Positions 50,783 to 59,644 of a DNA stretch of 64,000 nt are shown here, piece by piece (the stretch's first letter is position 1; each line of letters opens with the position of its first letter). The DNA comes from Aquisalimonas sp007126095 (GTDB lineage Bacteria > Pseudomonadota > Gammaproteobacteria > Nitrococcales > Aquisalimonadaceae), in the NCBI RefSeq assembly GCF_048323695.1, contig NZ_JBLWFT010000003.1:62001-126000 (forward strand), given 5' to 3'. Made by a program: the position numbers and the translations under genes. The notes under the pieces were generated by a model that saw only the letters and a list, made by a program, of their open reading frames with translations, was not told the DNA's origin and did no database searches.

Positions 50783-52411
50783 CTACTCCGTTTTCGGGAG
50801 TTGCCCCGCCTCGTGCATCTGTCGCAGGGTCGCCTTGGAGAGTTTGCCCGTGGAGGTGTGCGGCAGTTCGTCCATGAAGATGTAATCGTCCGGGAGCTGC
50901 CAGCGGGCGAACCGCTCGGCCAGAAGATTGCGAATGGACTCGGGCGAGACGTCCTGCCCGGGCTTGCGGACCACGCACGCCAGCGGCCGTTCAGCCCACT
51001 TCGGGTGCGGCACCGCGATCACCGCCGCCTCGGCCACGCGCGGGTGCGCCATGATGGCGTTCTCCAGGTCCACCGAACTGATCCACTCGCCGCCGGACTT
51101 GATCAGATCCTTGGTGCGGTCGACGATTCGGATGTAGCCGTGGCGATCGATACTGGCCACATCCCCCGTGCGCAGCCAGCCGTCCGGCGTAAACTTGTCG
51201 GCCGCGTCCGGCGCCTGGTAGTAACTGCCGGTAATGAACGGGCCGTGCACCTGGATCTCGCCGGTGACCTCGCCATCCCAGGGTGGCTCGACGCCGTCGT
51301 CGCCCACGATGCGCAGGTCCACCAGGGGTTGCGGAAGCCCGGCAGTGGCGTAATAGGGAAAGCGCGCGTCGTCGTCCAGGTGCTGCAGCTCCGGTTTGAT
51401 GGAGGCGACGCTGGCCAGGGGACTAGTCTCGGTCATGCCCCAGCCGTGGGTCACCTCCATGCCGTGCCGGGCGAAGGCGCGGATTGCCGACTCCGGCATC
51501 GCCGAGCCGCCCACCAGCATGCGCATGTGCGCGGGCAGTGCCCACCGCTCCGGCTGTTTATCCATGAGATCGGCCATGGGCAGCCAGATGGAAGGCACAC
51601 CCAGTGAATAGGTGGGCCGGGTCTGCTCGAACAGGTCGAGCAGGTCCTCCGGGTGAAGGTGGGGGCCCGGGAAGATCATCTTCAGGCCCAGCATGACGCA
51701 GGCATAAGGCACGCCCCAGCTGTTGGCGTGGAACATGGGCGTCACCGGCAGCACGGCATCACCGGCGGTCAGCCCCCAGCTGTCGGGCAGACAGGCGGAG
51801 AGCGTGTGCAGCACGGCGGAGCGGTGGGAATAGACCACACCCTTGGGCCGCCCCGTGGTGCCGGAGGTGTAGCACATGGCCACCGGGTCGTTCTCGTCGT
51901 GCTCCGGGTACTGGAAGCCCGTCGGCGCGCCGGCCAGGAACTGCTCGTAGTCCGTGAACGCGTCGTCCACGGCCATGCCGCTGAACGGGAACACGATGAC
52001 CCGCTCAAGGCTCACCTGATCACGCACCTGTTCGAGGAGCGGCAGGAGGACATCGTCGACGATCAGGAACCTGTCTTCGGCGTGATTCATGATCCAGGCA
52101 AGCTCATCCGCCCCCAGGCGCAGATTCAGCGTGTGCATCACCCCGCCCGCGGCCGGGATGCCGAAATAGCACTCCAGATGCGCGTGGTGATTCCAGCACA
52201 GGGTCGCAACCCGGTCGCCGGGCTTGAGGCCGGCGGCCTGCAGGGCGCTCGCCAGAGCCAGGCTGCGCTGGTGGAATGCAGCGTAGGTGTGCGTCACGAG
52301 GGACTTGTCTGGGCGGCGGGTCACCAGCTCCGACTCGCCGTAGAGCCGGCCGGCCCGCTCCAGGAAGTGGTTCAATGACAGTGGGGCATCCTGCATGGTC
52401 GCCTGAATCAT
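50783..52411 (-). CDS. AMP-dependent acyl-CoA synthetase/ligase (fatty-acid type)
   Basis: The 542-aa adenylating enzyme has the P-loop-like CYTSGTTGRPKGVVYSH, the VTHGWGMTETSP block, WLRTGDVASIDRHGYIRIVD and DLIKSGGEWISSVDLE, with the C-terminal catalytic Lys in TSTGKLSKATLR. The closest pattern is the medium/long-chain fatty-acyl-CoA ligase group. Start at ATG 52411 (GAGGAG upstream), since the longer frame has no ribosome site. Confidence 0.92.
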   Translation of the reverse strand: MIQATMQDAPLSLNHFLERAGRLYGESELVTRRPDKSLVTHTYAAFHQRSLALASALQAAGLKPGDRVATLCWNHHAHLECYFGIPAAGGVMHTLNLRLGADELAWIMNHAEDRFLIVDDVLLPLLEQVRDQVSLERVIVFPFSGMAVDDAFTDYEQFLAGAPTGFQYPEHDENDPVAMCYTSGTTGRPKGVVYSHRSAVLHTLSACLPDSWGLTAGDAVLPVTPMFHANSWGVPYACVMLGLKMIFPGPHLHPEDLLDLFEQTRPTYSLGVPSIWLPMADLMDKQPERWALPAHMRMLVGGSAMPESAIRAFARHGMEVTHGWGMTETSPLASVASIKPELQHLDDDARFPYYATAGLPQPLVDLRIVGDDGVEPPWDGEVTGEIQVHGPFITGSYYQAPDAADKFTPDGWLRTGDVASIDRHGYIRIVDRTKDLIKSGGEWISSVDLENAIMAHPRVAEAAVIAVPHPKWAERPLACVVRKPGQDVSPESIRNLLAERFARWQLPDDYIFMDELPHTSTGKLSKATLRQMHEAGQLPKTE

Positions 52412-52526
52412 GGTGGTTTTCTCCTCGCGTGACTGTTCTTGTTGGCCGCCGAAGCTGCGCAATAACGCTGTTTCGTTGTAGGGTGCATGAGCCGAGACAA
52501 CAATGCACCCGAGGCAGATCATAACC

Positions 52527-53081
52527 ATGACGACGAACGATCACAGTGACCCGGCCGCCATTCGCGCGCGCTGGGAGGACGAAGCAGAAACGGTCCGCCG
52601 GCGCCTGCACCAGGCCAGCACCAACAGCCTCGCCACCATCGGCCAGTACTCCGGCCTGGAGTTCCTTCAGGCCATGTTCAGCGGCGAGCTGCCCCACCCG
52701 CCCATCGGCGAGACGCTGAACTTTCTGCCCATACTGGCCGAAGAGGGTCGGGTGGTCTTCCAGGGCACCCCACTGGCCGCCCACTACAACCCGATCAGTT
52801 CCGTTCACGGCGGCTGGGCGGCGACGCTGCTGGACTCCTGTGTGGGCTGCGCCGTCCAGTCCACGCTGCCCCGGGGCAAGGGCTACACGACGCTGGAGCT
52901 GAAAGTGAACTACGTCCGCGCGCTCACCCCGGAGACAGGGCCGGTGCGCGCCGAGGGCAAGGTGATCCATGTGGGCGGCCGGGTCGCCACCGCCGAAGGG
53001 CGGCTGACGGACCCGGCCGGCAAGCTCTACGCCCACGCCTCCACCACCTGCATGGTCATGGAGCTGCCACAGGGCGACTGA
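52527..53081 (+). CDS. PaaI-like hotdog-fold thioesterase
   Basis: The 184-aa protein has NPISSVHGGWAATLLDSCVG and TTLELKVNYVRALTPETGPV, the hotdog helix with the HGG motif and the beta-strand of acyl-CoA thioesterases. The substrate is probably a CoA ester, in keeping with the divergent acyl-CoA ligase. ATG 52527 is preferred to the one at 52503, which would add eight residues. Confidence 0.88.
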   Translation: MTTNDHSDPAAIRARWEDEAETVRRRLHQASTNSLATIGQYSGLEFLQAMFSGELPHPPIGETLNFLPILAEEGRVVFQGTPLAAHYNPISSVHGGWAATLLDSCVGCAVQSTLPRGKGYTTLELKVNYVRALTPETGPVRAEGKVIHVGGRVATAEGRLTDPAGKLYAHASTTCMVMELPQGD

Positions 53082-53099
53082 AGCAACCCCGGCCGTGCT

Positions 53100-53753
53100 T
53101 CACTGCCGGGGCAGCAGATCCAGCGCCAGCACCTCGCCCAGCTCCTGCAGGGCGTCGTGCGCGCGCACCACCTTGATGGTGGTCATGCCGAGCTGGCTGG
53201 CCGGCTTCAGGTTGACGCCCAGGTCGTCCAGGTAGACCACCTCCTCCGGGCGCACGCCGACCAGGTCGCAGGTGTGCTGGTAGATGCGTGGGTCGGGCTT
53301 GCGCAGCCCGAGCTTCGACGACTCCACCACGTGCTCGAATCGCTCCATGACGGACTCGATCTCCACCGCCCGTTCGGCGGTGGTCTGCATGCCGCGCCCC
53401 TCGCCGGCGCTGACGTTGTTGGTGATGCACGCCACCCGATACGTGTGGCGGACCCGCTCCAGCGCCGCCACCATTTCGGGTCGCAGTTCACCGGCCAGCA
53501 GCGCAATCACGTCCCGCCCCGGAACCGCATGTCCGGCGGCTCCGGATTCCTCGGCGAACGCCGCATCGAACGCATCCAGGCTCAGCTCACTGCGCTCGAA
53601 GCGCGCCCAGGCGTTTTGGTCCGGATTGGTGGCGTTGATCGTACGGAGAAAATCCCGGGGCAAACCGTGCCGCTCTTCGTACCGGCGGAAATTCTCGAAG
53701 GGGCTGGTGGTGAAGACACCGCCGAAATCCCAGAATACGGCCTTGATGGTCAT
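53100..53753 (-). CDS. HAD-superfamily hydrolase
   Basis: The 217-aa enzyme has a degenerate motif I, VFWDFGGVFTTSPFEN (nucleophile Asp present), motif II CITNNVS, motif III Lys in SKLGLRKPDPRIYQ and motif IV VYLDDLGVNLKPA. It resembles the epoxide-hydrolase N-terminal/haloacid-type HAD group. It is convergent with the thioesterase gene. Confidence 0.87.
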   Translation of the reverse strand: MTIKAVFWDFGGVFTTSPFENFRRYEERHGLPRDFLRTINATNPDQNAWARFERSELSLDAFDAAFAEESGAAGHAVPGRDVIALLAGELRPEMVAALERVRHTYRVACITNNVSAGEGRGMQTTAERAVEIESVMERFEHVVESSKLGLRKPDPRIYQHTCDLVGVRPEEVVYLDDLGVNLKPASQLGMTTIKVVRAHDALQELGEVLALDLLPRQ

Positions 53754-53888
53754 GCCTGCCTTCTCGTCATGGTCGCTGAGGAAGCAGGCATTATTGGGGT
53801 GGTGACGCCCTGCTGCAACAGGCCACCACGCCGGCCGCTCTGCGCTATGCTTTCAGTGAGCGGCCTTTCAATCCAGAAGGAGAGATTC

Positions 53889-54332
53889 ATGGAAACGTTG
53901 CTCAGCGCCATCATCAAGGACAAGCACGATGCCCTGTACACCATCGCTCCGGGGGCGACCGTCAAGGAAGCCGTCCAGGTCATGACGGAGAGCAATGTGG
54001 GCTGCATCCTGGTGATGAACCAGGGCCACCTGGAGGGGTTGTTCACGGAACGTGATCTCATGAAACGGGTGGTGCATCCGGGGCTGGACGCGTCCATCAC
54101 GCCCATACGTGACGTCATGACCACAGAGATCGCCATCGCCACCCCGAAGATGACCGTGGGTGAGGCCATGGCGCTGTGTACGCACAAGCGCTTGCGCCAC
54201 CTGCCCGTCTACCAGGACAACACCACCCTGCTCGGCATTGTGTCAGCCGGCGACCTCACCAAGTGGGCGATCCAGGACCAGGAGCACACGATCGACGACC
54301 TGACCCGCTACATCTACGGCGAACGGGCCTAG
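53889..54332 (+). CDS. Tandem CBS-domain protein
   Basis: The 147-aa protein consists of a CBS pair: ATVKEAVQVMTESNVGCILV with GLFTERDLMKRV, and MTVGEAMALCTHKRLRHLPV with GIVSAGDLTKW. Such stand-alone pairs bind adenine nucleotides and regulate partners. AAGGAGA precedes the ATG at 53889. No partner is evident next door. Confidence 0.93.
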   Translation: METLLSAIIKDKHDALYTIAPGATVKEAVQVMTESNVGCILVMNQGHLEGLFTERDLMKRVVHPGLDASITPIRDVMTTEIAIATPKMTVGEAMALCTHKRLRHLPVYQDNTTLLGIVSAGDLTKWAIQDQEHTIDDLTRYIYGERA

Positions 54333-54336
54333 CGCA

Positions 54337-55500
54337 TCAGCGGCCGATCACGGGAAGGCGCGCGAACTGCTCCATGAAGCGGCGGTCGATCCAGTCTTTC
54401 CATCGCCACACCCAGCGGCCGCGCAGGCTAACGGCGCCCCGGGACGCAACGGCGTGGCGATCGCCGGTGCTGATCAGGGCCAGCCAGCGTGACTGGGGGC
54501 GATAGCGTGTCGGGGCGTCCCCGGCCACGACGCGGCGAAGGTTTGCCGCCAGCGGGCGCCCCTGACGCACGGCGAACACGCCTGCCTTTTCACGCCCGAA
54601 CCCGTCCATGGTGGCGGTGTCCCCGGCGGCGAAGATGCGCGGGTCAGTCACGGCCTGCAGCGTCTGCCGCACACGGATGAACCCGTCATTGTCCAGAGCC
54701 AGTCCCGTGGAGCCCAGCCAGGCGGCACCGGCTGCACTGGTTGTCCAGACCACCTCGTCCGCGCCAATGATCATCCCATCGACCGTTGTCAGCCCCTCGG
54801 GGCCGGCGTGGGCGACGCGCGCTCCCCGGTGTACCGTCACGCCCCGGTCGGCGAGCACCGCTTCAAACCACCGCCGTACGCGACGATTGTGGGTAGGCAG
54901 AATGGTGGCCGTACCACTGACCAGGTGGAACTGCAGATCATCCGGGTTCTCTCCCAGGGCCTTGCGCTCGCCACGCAGGCGGTAGTGCATGGCCAGGACC
55001 AGCTCCACACCGCCGGCCCCCGCCCCGACCACCACGATCCGGACAGGGCCGCGGCCATCACGCACACGCTGAAGCAGTTGCAGCCAGCGCTCGTTGAACC
55101 GGTGGATCGGCTTCACCGGGACTCCGTGGGCATCCGCACCCGACACGTCGCGCATCCCGGGCGTGGCGCCGGTGTTGATGGATAACCAGTCGTAGTGCTC
55201 GCTGCCACTGCGTTGCGTCATGACCCGCTGCCGCGAACGGTCCAGCGCCACAGCCTCGTCCTGAATGAATCGCGCTCCGGCGAACGCCGCCAGCCGCGAA
55301 AGATCGATATGCACATCGTCAAAGCTGTAGTGACCGGCGACATAGCCGGGCAACATGCCGGAATACGGGGTAAACCGATCGCGGCTGACCAACGTCAGGC
55401 GTGCGCCCGGCATCGGCGCCAGCCCTAATCGGCGCAGCACGCCCACATGGCTGTGCCCGCCGCCGAGCAGCACCACGTCACACGCCGGCGCCTGGTTCAT
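54337..55500 (-). CDS. FAD-dependent pyridine-nucleotide oxidoreductase, SelD-associated NDH-like type
   Basis: The 387-aa flavoprotein starts DVVLLGGGHSHVGVLRRLG, then SRDRFTPYSGMLPGYVAGHY, a second Rossmann motif VVVGAGAGGVELVLAM, and FAAGDTATMDG for FAD. The GGGHSHV and TPYSGMLPG blocks are those of the NADH-dehydrogenase-like module often fused to the N-terminus of selenophosphate synthase (SelD). Here it stands alone with no SelD domain. The electron acceptor is unknown. Confidence 0.82.
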   Translation of the reverse strand: MNQAPACDVVLLGGGHSHVGVLRRLGLAPMPGARLTLVSRDRFTPYSGMLPGYVAGHYSFDDVHIDLSRLAAFAGARFIQDEAVALDRSRQRVMTQRSGSEHYDWLSINTGATPGMRDVSGADAHGVPVKPIHRFNERWLQLLQRVRDGRGPVRIVVVGAGAGGVELVLAMHYRLRGERKALGENPDDLQFHLVSGTATILPTHNRRVRRWFEAVLADRGVTVHRGARVAHAGPEGLTTVDGMIIGADEVVWTTSAAGAAWLGSTGLALDNDGFIRVRQTLQAVTDPRIFAAGDTATMDGFGREKAGVFAVRQGRPLAANLRRVVAGDAPTRYRPQSRWLALISTGDRHAVASRGAVSLRGRWVWRWKDWIDRRFMEQFARLPVIGR

Positions 55501-55668
55501 GGGATTTCCTCCAGTGGTGGGTATTGACGGTATCAGCAGCCCGCGGACCTCGTAGCGAGCCGGATCGCGTTGCTGGCCGACGGATGCCCGCCGGAGTGGA
55601 CAGCGCGCTTGTCCGTTGTCAACATACGATAGCGTATTGACTGTTCACGGACTCCTGGAGGCATCCCC

Positions 55669-57165
55669 ATGGCCACTTCCGTGCTGGACTGGTTCACCCC
55701 GCGCGGCCTCACTGACGACCAGGCCCGCGGGCGTGCCCGCATCATTACGGTCATGTCGTTCTCCATGGGGCTGGCATCGCTTGTATTCATCCTACAGTAC
55801 CGCGCCGTGGGTGCCGACGAGGCGGTCTACGGCCTCAGTCTGGGCCTGGTCATGGCCGTTCTGGGGCCGACGCTCATGCGGGCCACCGGACGCGTGGCGG
55901 TGGCCCGGGTATTCGCAGTGCTGGCGCTGACGGTGGTGATGATCTGGCTGGCGATCGTGAACACCGGCGTCATGAGTTCGAACATCTTCTGGCTTGGCCT
56001 TCTGGGCATTCTCGCCCTGTTCACCGGTGCCGGGCGCCTCGAGGGCGCCCTGTGGATGGTCCTGGGCATTGCCGTGATCGCCGGGCTCGCCGTGTTCGAG
56101 GCCAATGGCGTCATCGAGCCCCTGCGCGCGGTGCCCGAGGCGCACCAGGCGCGCCTTCAGGCAAGCAGCGCTATCGCCCTGGGGGTGGTGGTGTTCATCT
56201 TCGCCTGGGTGTTCGACCGAGACAAACGCGACAGTCTGGCCGCCTCCGAGGCCGCCATGACAAGCGCCCGCGAGACACTGGCGCGCAACGAGACACTGAT
56301 CGAGCACGCAGCCACGGCGGTCACCGCCGCCAGCGAGCACGGAGAGTCGGTGAAGCAGCGCGCCTCGGAACTCGCGGATACTGCACGCGCCGCCAGCGAC
56401 CAGTCGGCCAACATCGCGTCGGCGGTGGAAGAGAGCTCCCGCATTGCCGACCAGAATGCGGCCACGGCCAGCCATGTCGCAGCCCAGGCCAGCGAGACCA
56501 GTCATCAGGCCCAGGCCGGCGGCGAGGCCATGCGCGCCAACAGCGAGCGCATGGAGCAGACCGCAGCACGCATCGAAACCACCACCATCGCCGTGCGCGA
56601 ACTCACCCGCCACGCCGAGAGCATCCGGTCCATCCTCTCGGAGATCGAGGGCATTGCCGGGCAGACCAACCTGCTGGCGCTTAATGCCGCCATCGAGGCA
56701 TCCCGCGCCGGGGAGCAGGGGCGCGGATTCGCCGTGGTCGCGGAAGAGGTACGCGGCCTCGCGCAGCGCGCCAGCGAATCCACCGACACCATCGGCACTA
56801 CCCTCAATCGCATTGCTGCCGGCGTGGATGACGCCCACCAGGCCATGCAGGGAGTGGCCGAGTCCATGCAAGCTAACCGCGAGGAAGCAGGACGGGCCGA
56901 GCGGGCCCTTGAAGCCATCATCGGCGCCTCGGAGGCGGTGGACGACGGCATCCAGAACCTGGTCATGGCTACCGGCGAACAGCGTGATACCAACCAGTCA
57001 CTGGCCTCGAACATCGAGGGCATCCATTCGAGCGTGCAGGTGGTGCACGCCGGCGCCGAAGCCATCGACGACAGCATGTCCAGTCTGATGGCGTCGGTGC
57101 GGGATCTGCGCCGCACCGTCCATCAGCAGGACGAGGACGCCCTGGAGGCGAGCGCGACACGTTAA
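55669..57165 (+). CDS. Methyl-accepting chemotaxis protein with a multi-pass N-terminus
   Basis: The 498-aa receptor has about six N-terminal hydrophobic helices (residues 25-185) and no large periplasmic sensor domain. A cytoplasmic coiled coil follows with the signalling tip LALNAAIEASRAGEQGRGFA and VVAEEVRGLAQRAS. This layout resembles energy- or membrane-sensing receptors (inference). The C-terminus lacks a CheR/CheB tether pentapeptide. Confidence 0.92.
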   Translation: MATSVLDWFTPRGLTDDQARGRARIITVMSFSMGLASLVFILQYRAVGADEAVYGLSLGLVMAVLGPTLMRATGRVAVARVFAVLALTVVMIWLAIVNTGVMSSNIFWLGLLGILALFTGAGRLEGALWMVLGIAVIAGLAVFEANGVIEPLRAVPEAHQARLQASSAIALGVVVFIFAWVFDRDKRDSLAASEAAMTSARETLARNETLIEHAATAVTAASEHGESVKQRASELADTARAASDQSANIASAVEESSRIADQNAATASHVAAQASETSHQAQAGGEAMRANSERMEQTAARIETTTIAVRELTRHAESIRSILSEIEGIAGQTNLLALNAAIEASRAGEQGRGFAVVAEEVRGLAQRASESTDTIGTTLNRIAAGVDDAHQAMQGVAESMQANREEAGRAERALEAIIGASEAVDDGIQNLVMATGEQRDTNQSLASNIEGIHSSVQVVHAGAEAIDDSMSSLMASVRDLRRTVHQQDEDALEASATR

Positions 57166-57214
57166 GTGCCGGGTCGACACTCCGGAGGATGGCGTCCGCG
57201 GGCCCGACCGCCGC

Positions 57215-58084
57215 TCAGCGCTGGCTGCGGTCCTTGCGATTCTGGGCCTCGATCGCCTCACGGGCGTCCTGCCACTGCTGATCCGTCCACTCTCGCAGCT
57301 CGTAGAAGTTGCCGCCGGTGGCCAGGTAACCGCCCCCGTCCATCATGATAGTCTGGCCGTTGAGCCACGGGCAGCCGTCAGAGAGCAGGAACGTGGACAG
57401 ATTCTGCAGTTCCTCAATCGAACCGACCCGGCCCATTGGGTTGGTGCGTGCGGCCCGTTCACCGGGCTTCTCCCCCGGACTCAGCCGCTTGCTCATGCCT
57501 TCCGTCGGGATCTCGCCCGGGCCGATGGCGTTAAGCCGGATACCGTAGCCACCCCACTCCGTGGCCAGTGACTTGGTCATGGTGTTGACCGCAGCCTTGC
57601 TCATGGCCGATGGCACCACGAACGGCCCGCCGTTCTCCACCCACGTGACCACGATGGAGACCACGCTGCCGGGGTGCCCGCCCTCGATCCAGCGCTTGCC
57701 CACCGCCTGGGTCACGTAGAACGTGCCGTGCATGACGATGTTGGCGATGGCGTCGAAACCGCGCGGGGAGAGGTCCTCGGTGCGGCTGATGAAGTTGCCG
57801 GCGGCGTTGTTCACCAGACCGGTCAGCGGGCCGTCCTGGAAGATGGTGCCCACCATGTCGTCCACCGCCTGGGCATCCCGGATGTCCAGGGCGAACGGCG
57901 TGACGCTGCCGCCGTGCCTGTCCATCAGTTCGCGGGCAGTGCCCTCGACCACGGACTGGCGACGGCCGCAGATGTAGAGATCCGCACCCAGCGCCAGAAA
58001 CTTCTCGGCCATTCCCTTGCCGAGACCAGTGCCACCGCCGGTGACCAGAATGCGCTTGCCCTTGAACAGGCCGCTCTCGAACAT
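57215..58084 (-). CDS. Short-chain dehydrogenase/reductase (2,4-dienoyl-CoA reductase-like)
   Basis: The 289-aa SDR has the cofactor motif VTGGGTGLGKGMAEK and NNAAGNF. The usual catalytic Tyr-x3-Lys is replaced here by FVVPSAMSKAAVN with Ser at the Tyr place; other features (GPGEIPTEG, LSDGCPWLNGQTIMMDGG) resemble the dienoyl-CoA reductase DECR type, which also lacks the Tyr. Start ATG 58084 follows GAGGAGAG. It suits the surrounding acyl-CoA genes. Confidence 0.85.
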   Translation of the reverse strand: MFESGLFKGKRILVTGGGTGLGKGMAEKFLALGADLYICGRRQSVVEGTARELMDRHGGSVTPFALDIRDAQAVDDMVGTIFQDGPLTGLVNNAAGNFISRTEDLSPRGFDAIANIVMHGTFYVTQAVGKRWIEGGHPGSVVSIVVTWVENGGPFVVPSAMSKAAVNTMTKSLATEWGGYGIRLNAIGPGEIPTEGMSKRLSPGEKPGERAARTNPMGRVGSIEELQNLSTFLLSDGCPWLNGQTIMMDGGGYLATGGNFYELREWTDQQWQDAREAIEAQNRKDRSQR

Positions 58085-58114
58085 GTCGTCTCTCCTCGGC
58101 AAATGCCGTCGTGC

Positions 58115-59521
58115 TTACCGTGCCAGCAACGCCCAGACCGGGCCGTAGTTCCTGCCGTTGATCAGGACGAGACCGTCCTCGATCAACAGGTGCCCCTGCA
58201 AATCCTGGCCCTGGTGCTGCAACACACCCTCGGCCACCATGGCCTCCACTCGCGCGTCGGCCAGCTCCACTGCCCGCTCATCCAGCTCCTGACCGGAGAG
58301 GTTCTGGCCGTACGTGGCGGCATCGGTTTCGAGGTCATGGCGCAGGTAGGCGCGGAGACTGCGGTGCACAGCATCCCGGGGGGCCTTCATCTCCACTTCT
58401 GCGGCCAGTCCGTTGATCGCGGCAAAGGCGTCTTCCAGCGACGGCGTCTGCCCCTCCCAGGCCAGACGCGCACTGGCGCGGAAAGGCCCTTCCGGCATGC
58501 CGATGGTGAACTCCTCGATCACGAACTCCGGCTCACGTTCCAGCAGCTGCGGAATCAGCCCGAGAAAGCGCAGGCCCATGGTGTGTTCATCGATATGGCC
58601 GAGCTCCAGATCATCCCCCAGCGCCACGAGCTGCTCCATGGCGTGCTGATCGACCCGGTACAGAGCCGCCTTGAGGCGGGATTCCTCGATCCGGTAGCCG
58701 CCGGCGACCGCGCCATGCATGGTAGCGTCGAAGGTGACGTCCAGCGCACCGTCATCAAGCTCGGCCCCGGAGACAATGCGCAGCCCCTCGATTTCCGAGT
58801 CGTCGACACCTACGGTGTCCACCTCCAGGACCGAATCACCGGTCCAGATGTGCGCACCCAGATTCTCGGGCGCCGCTTGCAGTCGCACGCCCCGCGCAGA
58901 CCACGTGCTGCCGAACTCGGACAGGACGAGCTGATCGAAGCCCATGTCGATCTCGCCGCTGGCCATGTCCGCATCCAGGCTGAGAGTGCCTTCAAGTCCG
59001 GTGAAACTGAACGCGGCCTCGTCACCCTCCACCTCCCACGCCGGGGTGGCGAACGTCATGCGGCTGGCGCCATCGAATCCGACCCGGGTTTCGGCGGTCA
59101 TGAGCGTGGGATCGCCGGCAAACAGCGGCAGGTGCGCACCGATGGCGTCCGCCACCTCCACGCGGCTGGTCACAAACGCAGCGCCGGGCACCCCGCCGCT
59201 GCCGGAGGGGATGGGTCCGTGGCTGACCCCGTCATGGAACACCAGAACCGGCGCCTGGCGGACGCCGTACTCCTGCTCCATGAAGGCCGCGAAGTCGTCC
59301 GCGGCAGACCCCAGGAGTTCCACCTCCACCCGCGAGGTCGCTCCACGGTAGCCGCGGTCGTACTCGCTGCTCAGTACCCGCACCTGCGGCTCGCGTTCGA
59401 GGAACTCCAGCGCACGCTCATGCTGGCGCTCCGCCACGGCGCCGGTCCACACCGGCCCGGCACCGAGGCCAACCGCGGCGACAACGGCCGCCAGGCCACA
59501 ACCGATCACTAGTCGTTTCAT
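58115..59521 (-). CDS. DUF945 (YdgA-like) exported protein
   Basis: The 468-aa protein has an N-terminal signal/anchor helix (VIGCGLAAVVAAVGLGAGPV) and the DUF945 pattern VLSSEYDRGYRGATSRVEVE early on, followed by a long beta-rich domain. The family is periplasmic and of unknown function, about 450-500 aa, and this copy is complete. Confidence 0.88.
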   Translation of the reverse strand: MKRLVIGCGLAAVVAAVGLGAGPVWTGAVAERQHERALEFLEREPQVRVLSSEYDRGYRGATSRVEVELLGSAADDFAAFMEQEYGVRQAPVLVFHDGVSHGPIPSGSGGVPGAAFVTSRVEVADAIGAHLPLFAGDPTLMTAETRVGFDGASRMTFATPAWEVEGDEAAFSFTGLEGTLSLDADMASGEIDMGFDQLVLSEFGSTWSARGVRLQAAPENLGAHIWTGDSVLEVDTVGVDDSEIEGLRIVSGAELDDGALDVTFDATMHGAVAGGYRIEESRLKAALYRVDQHAMEQLVALGDDLELGHIDEHTMGLRFLGLIPQLLEREPEFVIEEFTIGMPEGPFRASARLAWEGQTPSLEDAFAAINGLAAEVEMKAPRDAVHRSLRAYLRHDLETDAATYGQNLSGQELDERAVELADARVEAMVAEGVLQHQGQDLQGHLLIEDGLVLINGRNYGPVWALLAR

Positions 59522-59644
59522 GACTGCATCATCCCTGGTTTACGGATACATCCGTGATTGCGTTGCCCGGCGGCCGGCGCCGGGCTCCGGTTCTGAACAG
59601 GCCGTATCGTGCCGAACCAGGCCTCGTGGCACCAGCCGCAGAGG

